Notes under the pieces: model-generated | Seen by the model: the letters and a program-made list of their open reading frames with translations, nothing else | Told to the model about the DNA's origin: nothing | The model's database searches: none | Shown: in pieces, positions 8,294 through 16,637 of the stretch | How the letters are laid out: each line of letters opens with the position of its first letter | Position numbering within the stretch: the stretch's first letter is position 1 | Assembly (NCBI RefSeq): GCF_010015475.1 | Contig: NZ_SSNI01000025.1 | Location: 24,879 to 88,878 of the forward strand | Reading direction: 5' to 3' | From: Pontibacter pamirensis | GTDB lineage: Bacteria; Bacteroidota; Bacteroidia; Cytophagales; Hymenobacteraceae | Length of the DNA stretch: 64,000 nt | Program-made: the position numbers and the translations under genes

Positions 8294-8359
8294 AGACAAA
8301 AGCGTGCTTGCAGCACTTTTAAATGTTGGGTACTATTTCTTTGCCAGGCAGCAAAGTGT

Positions 8360-8416
8360 AAAAAAACATAGCCTGCCCTAATCCTTCCCTCACAGAGGCT
8401 TCAGAAGAGGCAGGCT
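8360..8416 (-). terminator. Intrinsic terminator after the aldolase gene
   Basis: On the minus strand AGCCTGCC (8416-8409) pairs with GGCAGGCT (8377-8370) around a long loop, and a seven-base T run follows at 8366-8360. The hairpin starts about 36 bases past the aldolase stop. Confidence 0.6.
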
Positions 8417-8452
8417 GCAAAAATATGTAATTATCTGCAGTTGTGCTACAAA

Positions 8453-9511
8453 TTATGCTACTGTAATCTCTTTTGCCAGATACACGTCCTGCACCGCATG
8501 CAGCAGCTCCACGCCTTCTTCAAATGGTCTTTGGAAAGCCCTCCTGCCCAGGATCAGCCCCGTGCCGCCGGCCCGCTTGTTGATAACGGCTGTGCGCACA
8601 GACTGCTGCAGGTCTGACTCCCCCTGAGATTCGCCGCCAGAATTGATGAGGCCGGCGCGGCCCATATAGCAGTTTGCCACCTGATAGCGGCACAAGTCGA
8701 TGGGATGGTCAGTGCTTAGCTCGGTGTACATTCTTTTATCAGACTTTGAGAAGTTGATGGCAGTAAAGCCCCCGTTGGTTTCCGGCAGTTTCTGCTTGAT
8801 GATGTCTGCCTGAATGGTTACACCTAGGTGGTTGGCCTGGCCTGTAAGGTCTGCCGCCACATGATAATCTTTCCCGTCTTTTTTGAAAGCGCTGTTTCGG
8901 GTGTAGCACCATAAAATAGTGGCCATGCCCAACTGGTGTGCCCGCTCAAAAGCCTCCGCTACCTCTATAATCTGCCGCGACGATTCCTCAGAACCAAAGT
9001 AAATTGTGGCCCCCACGGCTGCCGCACCTAAATTCCAGGCCTCATCTACAGAACCGAACATAATCTGGTTGTACTTGCTTGGGTAAGTCAGCAGCTCGTT
9101 ATGGTTTATTTTAACGATGAACGGAATCTTATGGGCATACTTCCGAGACATCATCGCCAGGTTACCAAACGTAGTGGCCACCCCATTGCAGCCACCTTCT
9201 AAGGCCAGTTTCAGTATATTCTCCGGGTCAAAGTAAATAGGATTTGGGGCAAAGGAGGCGCCTGCTGTATGCTCGATGCCCTGGTCGATGGGCAAAATAG
9301 AAATATAGCCCGTACCTGCCAGGCGGCCATGGTCAAATAGCTGCTGCATGTTGCGCAGCACCTGCGGGCTGCGGTTCGTCTGAGCAAAAATCCTGTCTAC
9401 GAAATCAGGGCCCGGCAAATGCAGCTGCTCTTTCCCGAAGGTTTTACTTTCATGCAGTAAAAGGCTATCCGCATCCTGGCCAAGGGTCAAAACAATGTCA
9501 TCGTACGTCAT
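8453..9511 (-). CDS. fbaB: Class I fructose-bisphosphate aldolase, DhnA/FbaB type
   Basis: This 352-residue protein resembles the DhnA/FbaB class I aldolases, Schiff-base enzymes that split fructose 1,6-bisphosphate into two triose phosphates in glycolysis and gluconeogenesis. Seen motifs are YISILPIDQGIEHTAGASFA near the start of the barrel, GCNGVATTFGNLAMMSRKYA, IPFIVKINHNELLTYP, a late INFSKSDKRMY, and GTGLILGRRAFQRP at the C-terminal phosphate-binding end. I cannot place the Schiff-base lysine with certainty from sequence alone. It is longer than archaeal members (about 270 residues) and similar to bacterial FbaB. It stands alone with its own terminator. Confidence 0.87.
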   Translation of the reverse strand: MTYDDIVLTLGQDADSLLLHESKTFGKEQLHLPGPDFVDRIFAQTNRSPQVLRNMQQLFDHGRLAGTGYISILPIDQGIEHTAGASFAPNPIYFDPENILKLALEGGCNGVATTFGNLAMMSRKYAHKIPFIVKINHNELLTYPSKYNQIMFGSVDEAWNLGAAAVGATIYFGSEESSRQIIEVAEAFERAHQLGMATILWCYTRNSAFKKDGKDYHVAADLTGQANHLGVTIQADIIKQKLPETNGGFTAINFSKSDKRMYTELSTDHPIDLCRYQVANCYMGRAGLINSGGESQGESDLQQSVRTAVINKRAGGTGLILGRRAFQRPFEEGVELLHAVQDVYLAKEITVA

Positions 9512-10004
9512 CTGTCTTTAGCTTTTTAAATGGAGACACTTTGTGGATTATTGGTTTCGAATAAAAGGGGTGCTGAGGCACATATATACATGATCGGCAG
9601 CCTGATGAAGGTATCTTATTTTCGTTCGATGTAAAGCTGTCCGGCCTGTGAGGAAACCTGTTTTGAAGGGTTCCTTTAAAATTTATACTAAGAGCGGCTT
9701 AAAAAGTTGCTCTTTAAGAAAGCGCCAGCCACTTATATAAAACACCTGACACAGAGTATTTTAAACATCTATCCTCCCCTGCCTAGGTGCCCCTTTCACT
9801 CTTGGCAATAAAAAAAGTCCTTCTTGTAATGAAGGACTTTTTTTATTGCCAAGAGTGAAAGATAGTGTGACCTTGTTAACAAAGGTCTTGCGGCAGTAGC
9901 GGTGTACTTGCAGTCATACAAAGTACATGAGAGGTGGGATTACTGCCTTCAATCTATGGCACTACTTGAAGGAGGGATTACGTTTTTTCTAACCGATGCA
10001 GCAA
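9512..10004. other. Intergenic region of 493 bases
   Basis: It holds the upstream region of the aldolase gene (right of 9511), a 31-bp perfect inverted repeat at 9793-9861, and a smaller palindrome around GTTAACA at 9871-9888. Short frames here (for example 9902-10084) have no protein-like features. No exact TAnnTTTG element was found for the aldolase gene. Confidence 0.45.
9793..9861 (-). terminator. 31-bp perfect inverted repeat with bidirectional terminator core
   Basis: Bases 9793-9823 are exactly complementary to 9831-9861, with a seven-base loop TTGTAAT. The inner part, AAAAAAAGTCCTTC and its complement, is a classic bidirectional terminator with A/T flanks; the outer arms (CTTTCACTCTTGGCAATA and complement) extend the pairing beyond the T run. 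It could end transcription from the SnoaL-like gene (stop at 10005, minus strand). The extension beyond the T run is not needed for termination. Confidence 0.75.
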
Positions 10005-10394
10005 TCAATGCGCACTGGCCGCTACCGGCGAATTGCCAATCTGCTGCATCAGGGCCACTGTGTCTGCTTGCATCCAGTGGTTGACAACTTTATTATTTTC
10101 TAATTCATAAATAATGATGAGATCGACGTTTACTTCCCGACCAGTTGGGGCTATACCGAAAAGCTCCCCCTTGTGCTCGCCTTTAACTGTTCCCCGCAAC
10201 ACCACTTTGTTTCCCTCTACAATCATGTCCTTGGCAATTATTTGATAGTTAGGCAAGCCTGCCTCGAAGAGAATTATATGGCCTTTCAACTCAGGGTCGG
10301 CTATGTATTTGTCAATGGTAGCTTCAGACTTGTCCAGGCTTATGGCCTGTACGTATTCCTGTATCAGCTTTTTGCTTTGATCTGTGGTCATCAT
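10005..10394 (-). CDS. SnoaL-like / NTF2-fold protein
   Basis: This 129-residue protein has the features of SnoaL-like polyketide cyclase or ester cyclase relatives: an N-terminal helix pair (KLIQEYVQAISLDKSEATID), then strands with VVLRGTVKGEHKGELFGIAP, TGREVNVDLIIIYELEN and a final HWMQADTVALMQQIG. In this family the pattern GxxPTGRxV is common. Members are small cone-shaped enzymes or ligand binders, and the substrate cannot be inferred. It sits 88 bases downstream of an AraC-type regulator on the same strand, so the two may be linked in regulation. Confidence 0.75.
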   Translation of the reverse strand: MMTTDQSKKLIQEYVQAISLDKSEATIDKYIADPELKGHIILFEAGLPNYQIIAKDMIVEGNKVVLRGTVKGEHKGELFGIAPTGREVNVDLIIIYELENNKVVNHWMQADTVALMQQIGNSPVAASAH

Positions 10395-10482
10395 AGTTTG
10401 ATTCTCCTTTTTGTTTATGTTGTTTTCATTGAAGTAAAGCTAGCACTATACTTCTATTATTTATTGTAAAAAATGGACATTC

Positions 10483-11292
10483 TCAGGCACCAACTAATGC
10501 TGCCAACGCACGGTTATAGTTCACAAATTCAGATGGCTTCTTACCTGAAAAATCGCAAAAGTCCCTGATAAAGTGTGCCTGATCATAATAGCCGCCTTCA
10601 TGCACCATGTCCATCCAGATACCCGAAGAAGTAGTGGACAAGTTAGAGATATAGTTGAATCGTTTGATGCGGGAGAACAACTTAGGGCTGACTCCCACCT
10701 TTTCAGAGAAGCGCCTCCTGAATTGCCGCGGGCTGATGCAGAGTTTATCTGACAGCTGGCTGATAGACAAAATACCTTTCTGCTGCACAATGGTAGCTAA
10801 GGCATAATCTACCACATCAACTGTAAGGTTAGTGTTATAGAGCTTATGCAGCAGGAACTGCTCCAGCACTGAAATCCGCTGCTGGTTTGTTTTGCTTTCC
10901 AGTATCTGGTGCTCCAGTTGGGCTGTTTCTTTACCTAATACCAAGTTTAAATCAGTGCGTAGGCCAGTGAAGGCTATCATGGGCATGCCCAGCAGGTGGG
11001 AAAGGCCCGCTGGCCAGAAAGCGACACCAACCGTACCGAGCTTACCGCTCAGGCGCAATGTATAGCTCTTTGTAAACTGCCCGGCTACAAAACAGTTGGG
11101 CACGCTTTCCCAATTACCTTTTTCACTTAGTGCCTGGTAGGGGTCGCCATAATTAAATACTATACCACCAAGGCCATTAGGAGGGGAATGTATTTCCAAA
11201 GGCCCCTCCATCTGCTGCTGGTTCTCCCAGACGTAATAGCACATAACGTAAGGCTGTAGGGCAGCAGAGGGTTGATATTTAAGATAAATCAT
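10483..11292 (-). CDS. AraC-family transcriptional regulator
   Basis: The 269-residue protein has a variable N-terminal sensor region starting MIYLKYQPSAALQPYVMCYY, with IHSPPNGLGGIVFNYGDPYQ typical of the cupin-like DUF6597 domain found in Bacteroidota AraC proteins. The C-terminal third carries two helix-turn-helix motifs: GILSISQLSDKLCISPRQFR with RRFSEKVGVSPKLFSRIKRF, then GYYDQAHFIRDFCDFSGKKP. It probably controls itself or the SnoaL-like gene directly downstream; the ligand is unknown. Confidence 0.9.
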   Translation of the reverse strand: MIYLKYQPSAALQPYVMCYYVWENQQQMEGPLEIHSPPNGLGGIVFNYGDPYQALSEKGNWESVPNCFVAGQFTKSYTLRLSGKLGTVGVAFWPAGLSHLLGMPMIAFTGLRTDLNLVLGKETAQLEHQILESKTNQQRISVLEQFLLHKLYNTNLTVDVVDYALATIVQQKGILSISQLSDKLCISPRQFRRRFSEKVGVSPKLFSRIKRFNYISNLSTTSSGIWMDMVHEGGYYDQAHFIRDFCDFSGKKPSEFVNYNRALAALVGA

Positions 11293-11551
11293 AATCTGCC
11301 TCTTGTGGTGATAAATACAAACCGGAGAACAAATAAGCTGGAGGTAATAAAAATCTTTAACCTGTAGCGGGTGAACATTTACAGGCTAAAACGCTAACAT
11401 ATTTTAAATATTCATTTATGAATAACAAATATAATTATACTCACCCCTGTAATCAAGCGCTGGTAACAGAAATTTAAGCCTGAAACAAAAAACTCCCATT
11501 CTTCATTTGAAGTATGGGAGCCTGTCTTTGAAGGTAATAATTTAGGTTAGT
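11293..11551. other. Upstream region of the AraC gene
   Basis: These 259 bases are AT-rich near 11400-11440 and include the minus-strand terminator at 11487-11520. I find no exact -7 element for the AraC gene. Confidence 0.4.
11487..11520 (-). terminator. Minus-strand terminator with no long gene before it
   Basis: CTCCCAT (11493-11499) pairs with ATGGGAG (11514-11520) and CTTC with GAAG inside, loop ATTT; on the minus strand a six-base T run (11492-11487) follows. The only minus-strand frame that could use it is the 26-codon ORF ending 32 bases earlier at 11552. Confidence 0.75.
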
Positions 11552-11632
11552 TTAGCCATACAACCAAGCCATTTTATTCTTGCCGTAAAACAAGGAAGCC
11601 AATTTCCTGTTCATACTCCTGACGATGTTCAT
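11552..11632 (-). CDS. Putative 26-residue microprotein
   Basis: An ATG at 11632 (minus strand) opens a frame of 26 codons closed by TAA at 11552. It begins MNIVRSMNRKLASLFYG and ends KNKMAWLYG, a basic-hydrophobic peptide with two aromatic patches. An intrinsic terminator lies 32 bases after the stop, and no other minus-strand gene could need that terminator. The region before the ATG is A-rich (GATATAAA), as is common for Bacteroidota translation starts. A strong promoter was not found, so a small RNA without translation is also possible. Confidence 0.4.
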   Translation of the reverse strand: MNIVRSMNRKLASLFYGKNKMAWLYG

Positions 11633-11697
11633 TTTATATCTTAAGAACCTGAACTGCGTTAATAACAGGACCAAAATAACCTAACAGAGAACAAACC

Positions 11698-12372
11698 ATG
11701 AAAATAAGCATTAAATCATCTTCACAAAAGCTCTTGTCCTACCTTACGGTTTTAGTCATAGGCCTGGGTCTTTATGGCTGCGCCGCCTCCACCGAGGTGA
11801 TAGGCTCCTGGAAAAGGCCGGAAGCTGTAACTGAGACCTATAACAATGTGGTGGTAGCCGCCATGACAGACAACATTCAGGCGCGGCAGATAATAGAGGA
11901 ACAGCTCGAAAACCAGTTAGAGCTGCGCGGAGTAAAGGCTACTAAAAGTATTGAGTTGTTTCCGCCCTCTGCCGCAGACAAACAGGGTGGAGACCCTGAC
12001 ATGATGTTGCAGCGCATTCAAGGCGAAGGCTACGATGGCATTATTACAGCAGCCGTGGTAGACCAGGAGACGGAAACCCGCTATGTTCCGGGCAACCTTG
12101 GATATGGTGCCTATGCCCCGGTAACGCGTTTTGGTTGGTACAACACCTTCAGAGGATACTATGGGTATATGTCGCCCGCGCTATACCAGCCCGGCTATTA
12201 CACCAAAGACAAGATCTACTTCCTGGAGTCTAACCTGTATGATGCAGGCTCAGAGAACCTTGTTTGGTCAGCACAGTCGCGCTCTTACGATCCAGGTACC
12301 GTTACTTCCTTTGCCGATGAGTTTGCAGAGGTTACGGTAAAGCAATTGGCAAAAGACAACGTTATTCAGTAA
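11698..12372 (+). CDS. Lipoprotein of unknown function, DUF4136-like end
   Basis: The 224-residue protein has a lipoprotein signal (hydrophobic stretch then YGCAAS, Cys28), followed by STEVIGSWKRPEAVTETYNN and a Rossmann-like alternation VVVAAMTDNIQARQIIEEQL. The middle is Tyr/Gly-rich (GWYNTFRGYYGYMSPALY), and near the end NLVWSAQSRSYDP resembles the last strand of DUF4136-type lipoproteins. I do not recognise a defined function. It is expected in the inner leaflet of the outer membrane or in the periplasm. It stands alone and ends in a convergent terminator shared with the M28 peptidase. Confidence 0.7.
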   Translation: MKISIKSSSQKLLSYLTVLVIGLGLYGCAASTEVIGSWKRPEAVTETYNNVVVAAMTDNIQARQIIEEQLENQLELRGVKATKSIELFPPSAADKQGGDPDMMLQRIQGEGYDGIITAAVVDQETETRYVPGNLGYGAYAPVTRFGWYNTFRGYYGYMSPALYQPGYYTKDKIYFLESNLYDAGSENLVWSAQSRSYDPGTVTSFADEFAEVTVKQLAKDNVIQ

Positions 12373-12480
12373 GAGCCGGCAAATAGAATATTTGTGTCAA
12401 GTATTAAGACGCCTGATGAGAAGGATACAAGAATATACCTGATTGTGCAGGTTTCTTATAAATAAGTTTCTCACATTGAC

Positions 12481-12521
12481 TAAAAGCAGAAAGGCCTACA
12501 TTGTAGGCCTTTCTGCTTTTA
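12481..12521. terminator. Bidirectional terminator between convergent genes
   Basis: A 19-bp perfect stem with a three-base loop (12481-12499 with 12503-12521), starting TAAAAGCAGAAAGGCC, has A on one flank and T on the other, so it works in both directions. It lies between the lipoprotein gene (stop 12372, plus) and the M28 peptidase gene (stop 12544, minus). Confidence 0.9.
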
Positions 12522-12543
12522 TACTTTTCGCTTTCATGCGAAG

Positions 12544-13554
12544 CTATTCGTTGTACAGCACATGCAACACTGTTTGCCCTACGGCTTTCAGGGTGTTTTT
12601 GCTGATTACATCCATATTATCGCTATGGCGGTGATGGTAGGGACCAAAATAATCGCCGTCAGCGGCACTCATGTTATACTCTATGATGTCAATCATTCGG
12701 ATGTTACCCAGCCGGTTCACATAGTAGTGGTCGTCTATAATAGCAGGTGCGTTCACGTACTTAAAGTAATCGGAGTAGCCAATCCTGTTACCTGCTTTCC
12801 ATACTTTGTTTACAACTTCGCGGGCAAACTGCATGGAGTGTCCCTCGCGGGCAAAGCGTGCATTCTCAGCACCCACCATATCTAATAGAATCCCGTAGTT
12901 GGCTCTGTAGTTAGGTATGTGTTTGTTCTTACTCCAATACTGCGAGCCTAAGGCCCAGGTATCCTCTTTGTAAGGCAACTCACTGTTGTCCGGCTGCCCG
13001 TAATCTTCTCCGTCAAAAAAGATAAGGTCTACGCCTACATCCGGTTTCTGCTGAGCTTCGTGTATGGTTCTGGCAATTTCCAGCAGCACGCCTACGCCAC
13101 TCGCGCCGTCGTTGGCACCTGCAATCGGCGTGTCCGGCTCGTTCTCGTCTTTATCAGCAAAGGGCCGGGTATCCCAGTGGGCGGCCAGCAGTACACGATT
13201 GGCAGCATCGGGGTTATAGGAGGCAACGATGTTGCGCAGGTTCAGCGTGGTGCCGTCGTAGGCCTGCATCTGAAACTTCTGCTCTTTTACCTCTGCGCCA
13301 TATTCTTTCAGCTTTTCCACAATCCATTCGCCAGTGGCATAGTGCGCCGCAGTATTAGGTACACGCGGGCCGAAGCTCACCTGCTTCTCCACCAGCGCAT
13401 AAGCAGTGTCAGCATTAAAAGCGGGCGCCTGCACGATTTCTTCCTGTTCCTCTACCCTTACCTGTCGCGCCGCACCGTTATCGGCAGAGTCGCAGGAGTA
13501 AAAGACCAGAGAACCACAAAGTAGCAGTGCCAGCATGTTCAATCTATTCTTCAT
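12544..13554 (-). CDS. M28-family zinc peptidase lipoprotein, glutaminyl-cyclase-like
   Basis: The protein starts MKNRLNMLALLLCGSLVFYS with a lipobox Cys21. M28 metal-binding motifs are present: AAHWDTRPF, GANDGASGVGVLLEIA, IFFDGEDYGQ and a late DYFGPYHHRHSDNMD. The combination AHWDTR plus GANDGASG also fits the glutaminyl-peptide cyclotransferase branch of M28, so it may cyclise N-terminal Gln rather than cleave peptides. In Bacteroidota many periplasmic proteins expose Gln after signal cleavage, which makes a cyclase plausible. The ATG at 13554 was chosen over a TTG at 13566; the start overlaps the end of cysS by 11 bases. Confidence 0.88.
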   Translation of the reverse strand: MKNRLNMLALLLCGSLVFYSCDSADNGAARQVRVEEQEEIVQAPAFNADTAYALVEKQVSFGPRVPNTAAHYATGEWIVEKLKEYGAEVKEQKFQMQAYDGTTLNLRNIVASYNPDAANRVLLAAHWDTRPFADKDENEPDTPIAGANDGASGVGVLLEIARTIHEAQQKPDVGVDLIFFDGEDYGQPDNSELPYKEDTWALGSQYWSKNKHIPNYRANYGILLDMVGAENARFAREGHSMQFAREVVNKVWKAGNRIGYSDYFKYVNAPAIIDDHYYVNRLGNIRMIDIIEYNMSAADGDYFGPYHHRHSDNMDVISKNTLKAVGQTVLHVLYNE

Positions 13555-15040
13555 AAGCCCAGTCAATTCCTGTTTTCAGGTCTTTGATCACGATGCCCTG
13601 CTTTTTCAGTTCAGCACGAATCACGTCGACCTTATCATATTGTTTAGCCTCTTTGGCCTCTTTGTAAAATTGCAGCACAAGGTCCAGCATTTCCTCCACG
13701 TCCCCGAGTGCTTCTTCCTGCAGCCCCAATACTTCCAGCACCAGTTCCTGATAGGTTTCCCGGATGGTATCGAACGTGCCCCTTGAAAGCTGCTCCATCT
13801 TAACTTGCCCTAAGTTCAGGCTGTTTATCTTCTTGAGCAGGTTAAAGAGCGAGGCAATGGTACGGGCTGTGTTCAGGTCGTCATTCAGGCCCCTGTAGCA
13901 ATCCTCTGTCAGTTTCAGCAGTTCCTCGTTCAGTTTGGCATCCGGCGCCACTGCCGTTGTGTCTTCTGTATACCTCAGCTTTTTAAGCACATTCAAGCCA
14001 TTCATCAGCTTGGTGTAGCCTTTCCGGGCCGCCTGCAGTGCTTCGTTGCTAAAGTCGAGGGTACTGCGGTAATGCGCCTGTAGTATAAAGAAGCGGATAG
14101 TCATGGGGCTGTAAGCCTGCTCCAGCATCTCATGGTTGCCGCTGAACAGCTCGCTCAGGTTAATGAAGTTGCCCAGAGACTTGCCCATCTTCTGCCCGCC
14201 CACGGTAATCATGTTGTTATGCACCCAGTAACGGGCACCGTCGCTGTGGTCGCAGCTCGCCTTGTTCTGCGCGATTTCGCACTCGTGGTGCGGAAACATC
14301 AGGTCTAAACCTCCTCCGTGTATATCAAAGGTTGTGCCTAAATATTTGCGGCTCATGGCAGAACACTCCAGGTGCCAACCCGGAAAGCCATTGCTCCAAG
14401 GCGAAGGCCAGCGCATGATATGCGAGGGAGACGCCTTTTTCCATAGGGCAAAATCCACAGGCGAGCGTTTTTCCTCCTGCCCTTCCGTGTCACGGGTATT
14501 CCCCAGCAGGTCCTCCACCACACGCCCGGAGAGCTTGCCGTAGTTGTTTTCTTTCTGGTAGGCCTGCACATCAAAGTAAACCGAGCCATTTACTTCGTAA
14601 GCAAAGCCATTGTCCAGTATTTCCTTTATCATCTCTATCTGCTCAATAATATGGCCGGAGGCACGTGGCTCAATGTCGGGCGGCAGCACATTCAGTTTGC
14701 GCAGTTCCTCGTGGTACACGTTGGTATAGTGCTGCACCACCTCCATCGGCTCAAGGTGCTCAAGCTTGGCCTTCCGCTGGATTTTATCTTCGCCTTCGTC
14801 CGCGTCGTTCTCCAGGTGGCCTACATCGGTTACATTGCGCACATAGCGCACTTTGTACCCCAGGTTCTTCAGGAAACGGTTCAGTATATCGAATGTAACG
14901 GCACTGCGGGCATGGCCCAGGTGCGGCTCTCCGTAAACGGTTGGCCCGCAGACATACATCCCTACAAAGGGAGCATTCAGCGGTTCAAACATCTCTTTCT
15001 TTCGCGTAAGCGTATTGTACAGGTTCAGTTTCTGTTGCAT
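13544..15040 (-). CDS. cysS: Cysteinyl-tRNA synthetase
   Basis: The 498-residue class I synthetase attaches cysteine to tRNA-Cys. Its HIGH motif is PHLGH (residues 39-43) and its KMSKS motif is KMGKS (284-288). The expected zinc ligands are visible at Cys31, Cys226, His251 and Glu255. The N-terminus MQQKLNLYNTLTRKKE and length are standard. Its end overlaps the start of the M28 peptidase gene by 11 bases, which suggests cotranscription and translational coupling. Confidence 0.97.
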   Translation of the reverse strand: MQQKLNLYNTLTRKKEMFEPLNAPFVGMYVCGPTVYGEPHLGHARSAVTFDILNRFLKNLGYKVRYVRNVTDVGHLENDADEGEDKIQRKAKLEHLEPMEVVQHYTNVYHEELRKLNVLPPDIEPRASGHIIEQIEMIKEILDNGFAYEVNGSVYFDVQAYQKENNYGKLSGRVVEDLLGNTRDTEGQEEKRSPVDFALWKKASPSHIMRWPSPWSNGFPGWHLECSAMSRKYLGTTFDIHGGGLDLMFPHHECEIAQNKASCDHSDGARYWVHNNMITVGGQKMGKSLGNFINLSELFSGNHEMLEQAYSPMTIRFFILQAHYRSTLDFSNEALQAARKGYTKLMNGLNVLKKLRYTEDTTAVAPDAKLNEELLKLTEDCYRGLNDDLNTARTIASLFNLLKKINSLNLGQVKMEQLSRGTFDTIRETYQELVLEVLGLQEEALGDVEEMLDLVLQFYKEAKEAKQYDKVDVIRAELKKQGIVIKDLKTGIDWAYEE

Positions 15041-15151
15041 GACGAATCAAATATATACACCCTCGGGTGCGGCGCTTTCAGGCGCGTCGGCCAGTATAAT
15101 CCGGCTGATTAATGGTTCAAAACTATAAATATTGCTTTCCATCTCCTAACG

Positions 15152-16369
15152 CTACTCTTCCTCCTTTGGCTCCAGCACATACTTTGCCGATATCGGAAAG
15201 TGATCCGATAAAGCCATCTCGTAGTGCGTCTCGAATTCGTAAGCCTGGAGCCCTTCACTGTAAAACTGGTTATCAATACGTAAAAACGGCAACGGGCCAT
15301 TATAGGTGGCTCCCAGCCCACTACCCGCCTCTACAAATGCATTCGTCAGCCTTTTTGCCAGTTCGTTATAAGTATAACTAAAAGGAATATCATTGTAGTC
15401 GCCGCTGATAACAAAGGGGTAAGGGCATGTTTCAAAATGCTCCAGCAGGAGTTCCACCTGGTAACCCCGCTTTACGAATCCGTTTCGCAGGCGCCTTGCC
15501 AGGTTCCGTCCTTCTTTCTTAAAGCTCTCCTCGTCGCTTCCTATGGCAGTATAGGTATTCTCAATATCCTCGGCCTTAATGCTCATAGACTGCAGGTGGG
15601 TGGCATACACCCGCACCGTATCTCCATCCATATCCAGGTCAGCCCATATCGCACGATTGCCACTCGGTTTCTCAGAAAAATGAATGACTCCTTTATCCAC
15701 AATAGGATACTTGGAGAATATCGCCACTCCCAGATCACCGTGCCTGCTGCTGGAACTGGCTGCGGAAAAAAAATGCTCTTTGCCATACCGGGCACCTATT
15801 CTGCTGATGATGTTGAAATCATACTCTTTCGAGTTAGGGTTGCTGTAAAACTCCTGCAGGCAATACACATCTGCCGGATGCGCGGCTACCCAATCTACCA
15901 TCTCGGAAGATACGCCTGCAGTTAGTCTTTCTTTGCCATGATACGCGGTAAACATATGGGTATTCAGGCTCATCACATGCAGGGTTTTAGCATCCTGTGG
16001 CGGCAGTTCTTTTACCAGGCCCAAGGGCAGCAGCCGCTCATAGTAAGTCCAGCCCAGCACCATCACCGCCAGGGGCAAAAATAAAAACCAGGAACGGCGC
16101 AGCGCCCAGTAGAGCAGGAACAGGAAGTTCAGCACCAGTGCCCCAGGAAGGGAGAAGGCTATAAAGCCTGCGGGCCAGAAATCATGAGGGGGCACCTGCA
16201 TACAAAGCACCCCCAGCAGCACCCACAGCACCACTGCGATGTTGAGAATGAGCCATATCCGGGTGCGTATTTTTTTGAAGGTACCTGACACAAAAGCAAA
16301 CTTACGAATTATGATAGTATCTATTTCTATCCCACGCCTGAAGTCAGTATATATTATGCCCTGCAGCAT
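15152..16369 (-). CDS. Membrane-anchored endonuclease/exonuclease/phosphatase-fold protein
   Basis: After a basic region KKIRTRIW come three hydrophobic segments (for example LILNIAVVLWVLLGVLCM, then FIAFSLPGALVLNFLFLLYW) and then an EEP domain: LHVMSLNTHMF, VYCLQEFYSN with the metal-binding Glu, VYATHLQSM, VISGDYNDIPFSYTY and a final ALSDHFPIS with the catalytic Asp-His. EEP enzymes hydrolyse phosphodiesters in nucleic acids or lipids, and a membrane anchor with an extracytoplasmic catalytic domain is common in Bacteroidota. The outer ATG at 16369 is listed. A GTG at 16291, directly after a perfect TAAGTTTG element (16297-16304), is a real alternative and would remove 26 residues that look unlike a signal sequence. 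Confidence 0.85.
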   Translation of the reverse strand: MLQGIIYTDFRRGIEIDTIIIRKFAFVSGTFKKIRTRIWLILNIAVVLWVLLGVLCMQVPPHDFWPAGFIAFSLPGALVLNFLFLLYWALRRSWFLFLPLAVMVLGWTYYERLLPLGLVKELPPQDAKTLHVMSLNTHMFTAYHGKERLTAGVSSEMVDWVAAHPADVYCLQEFYSNPNSKEYDFNIISRIGARYGKEHFFSAASSSSRHGDLGVAIFSKYPIVDKGVIHFSEKPSGNRAIWADLDMDGDTVRVYATHLQSMSIKAEDIENTYTAIGSDEESFKKEGRNLARRLRNGFVKRGYQVELLLEHFETCPYPFVISGDYNDIPFSYTYNELAKRLTNAFVEAGSGLGATYNGPLPFLRIDNQFYSEGLQAYEFETHYEMALSDHFPISAKYVLEPKEEE

Positions 16370-16542
16370 AAATTTAGTGGGCTACAAGGCTGCCACGGCA
16401 CTACCCGAACTAAACTACAGCTGCTGCTGTTACAGACCAAGGCCACACGTAACGGGCCTCCTGCACAGTTCGGCTTTTGCCATCTCTTCCTTGTAATTAA
16501 GTGATTGCGATAATTTAATACAGGCATTGGCAATACGCTATG

Positions 16543-16573
16543 TTGTTTATCTAAGGATTTTGTAGTAAATTTG
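16543..16573 (+). promoter_or_regulatory. Promoter of the rimP-nusA-infB operon
   Basis: TTG at 16543-16545 and TAAATTTG at 16566-16573 are separated by 20 bases, an exact match to the Bacteroidota primary sigma pattern (TTG/TTTG, about 19-21 bases, TAnnTTTG). Transcription would start near 16579, leaving a leader of about 60 bases before rimP. Confidence 0.8.
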
Positions 16574-16594
16574 TGCCATTATTTCCAAGGAGAT

Positions 16595-16619
16595 GAGGGG
16601 ACACGAAGTCCCCTTCTTT
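16595..16619 (+). promoter_or_regulatory. Terminator-like hairpin in the rimP leader
   Basis: GGGGAC (16597-16602) pairs with GTCCCC (16608-16613), loop ACGAA, extended by A-T and G-T pairs and followed by the pyrimidine-rich CTTTATTTCTT. It lies inside the leader between the promoter and the rimP ATG. This is the layout of a transcription attenuator; the T tract is broken, so it would be a weak terminator that a factor such as NusA could strengthen. Confidence 0.55.
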
Positions 16620-16637
16620 ATTTCTTAACCGTTTGCT

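Noticed and set aside
9902..10084. 60-codon plus-strand frame
   Set aside because: Overlaps the end of the SnoaL-like gene on the other strand and shows no promoter or family features.
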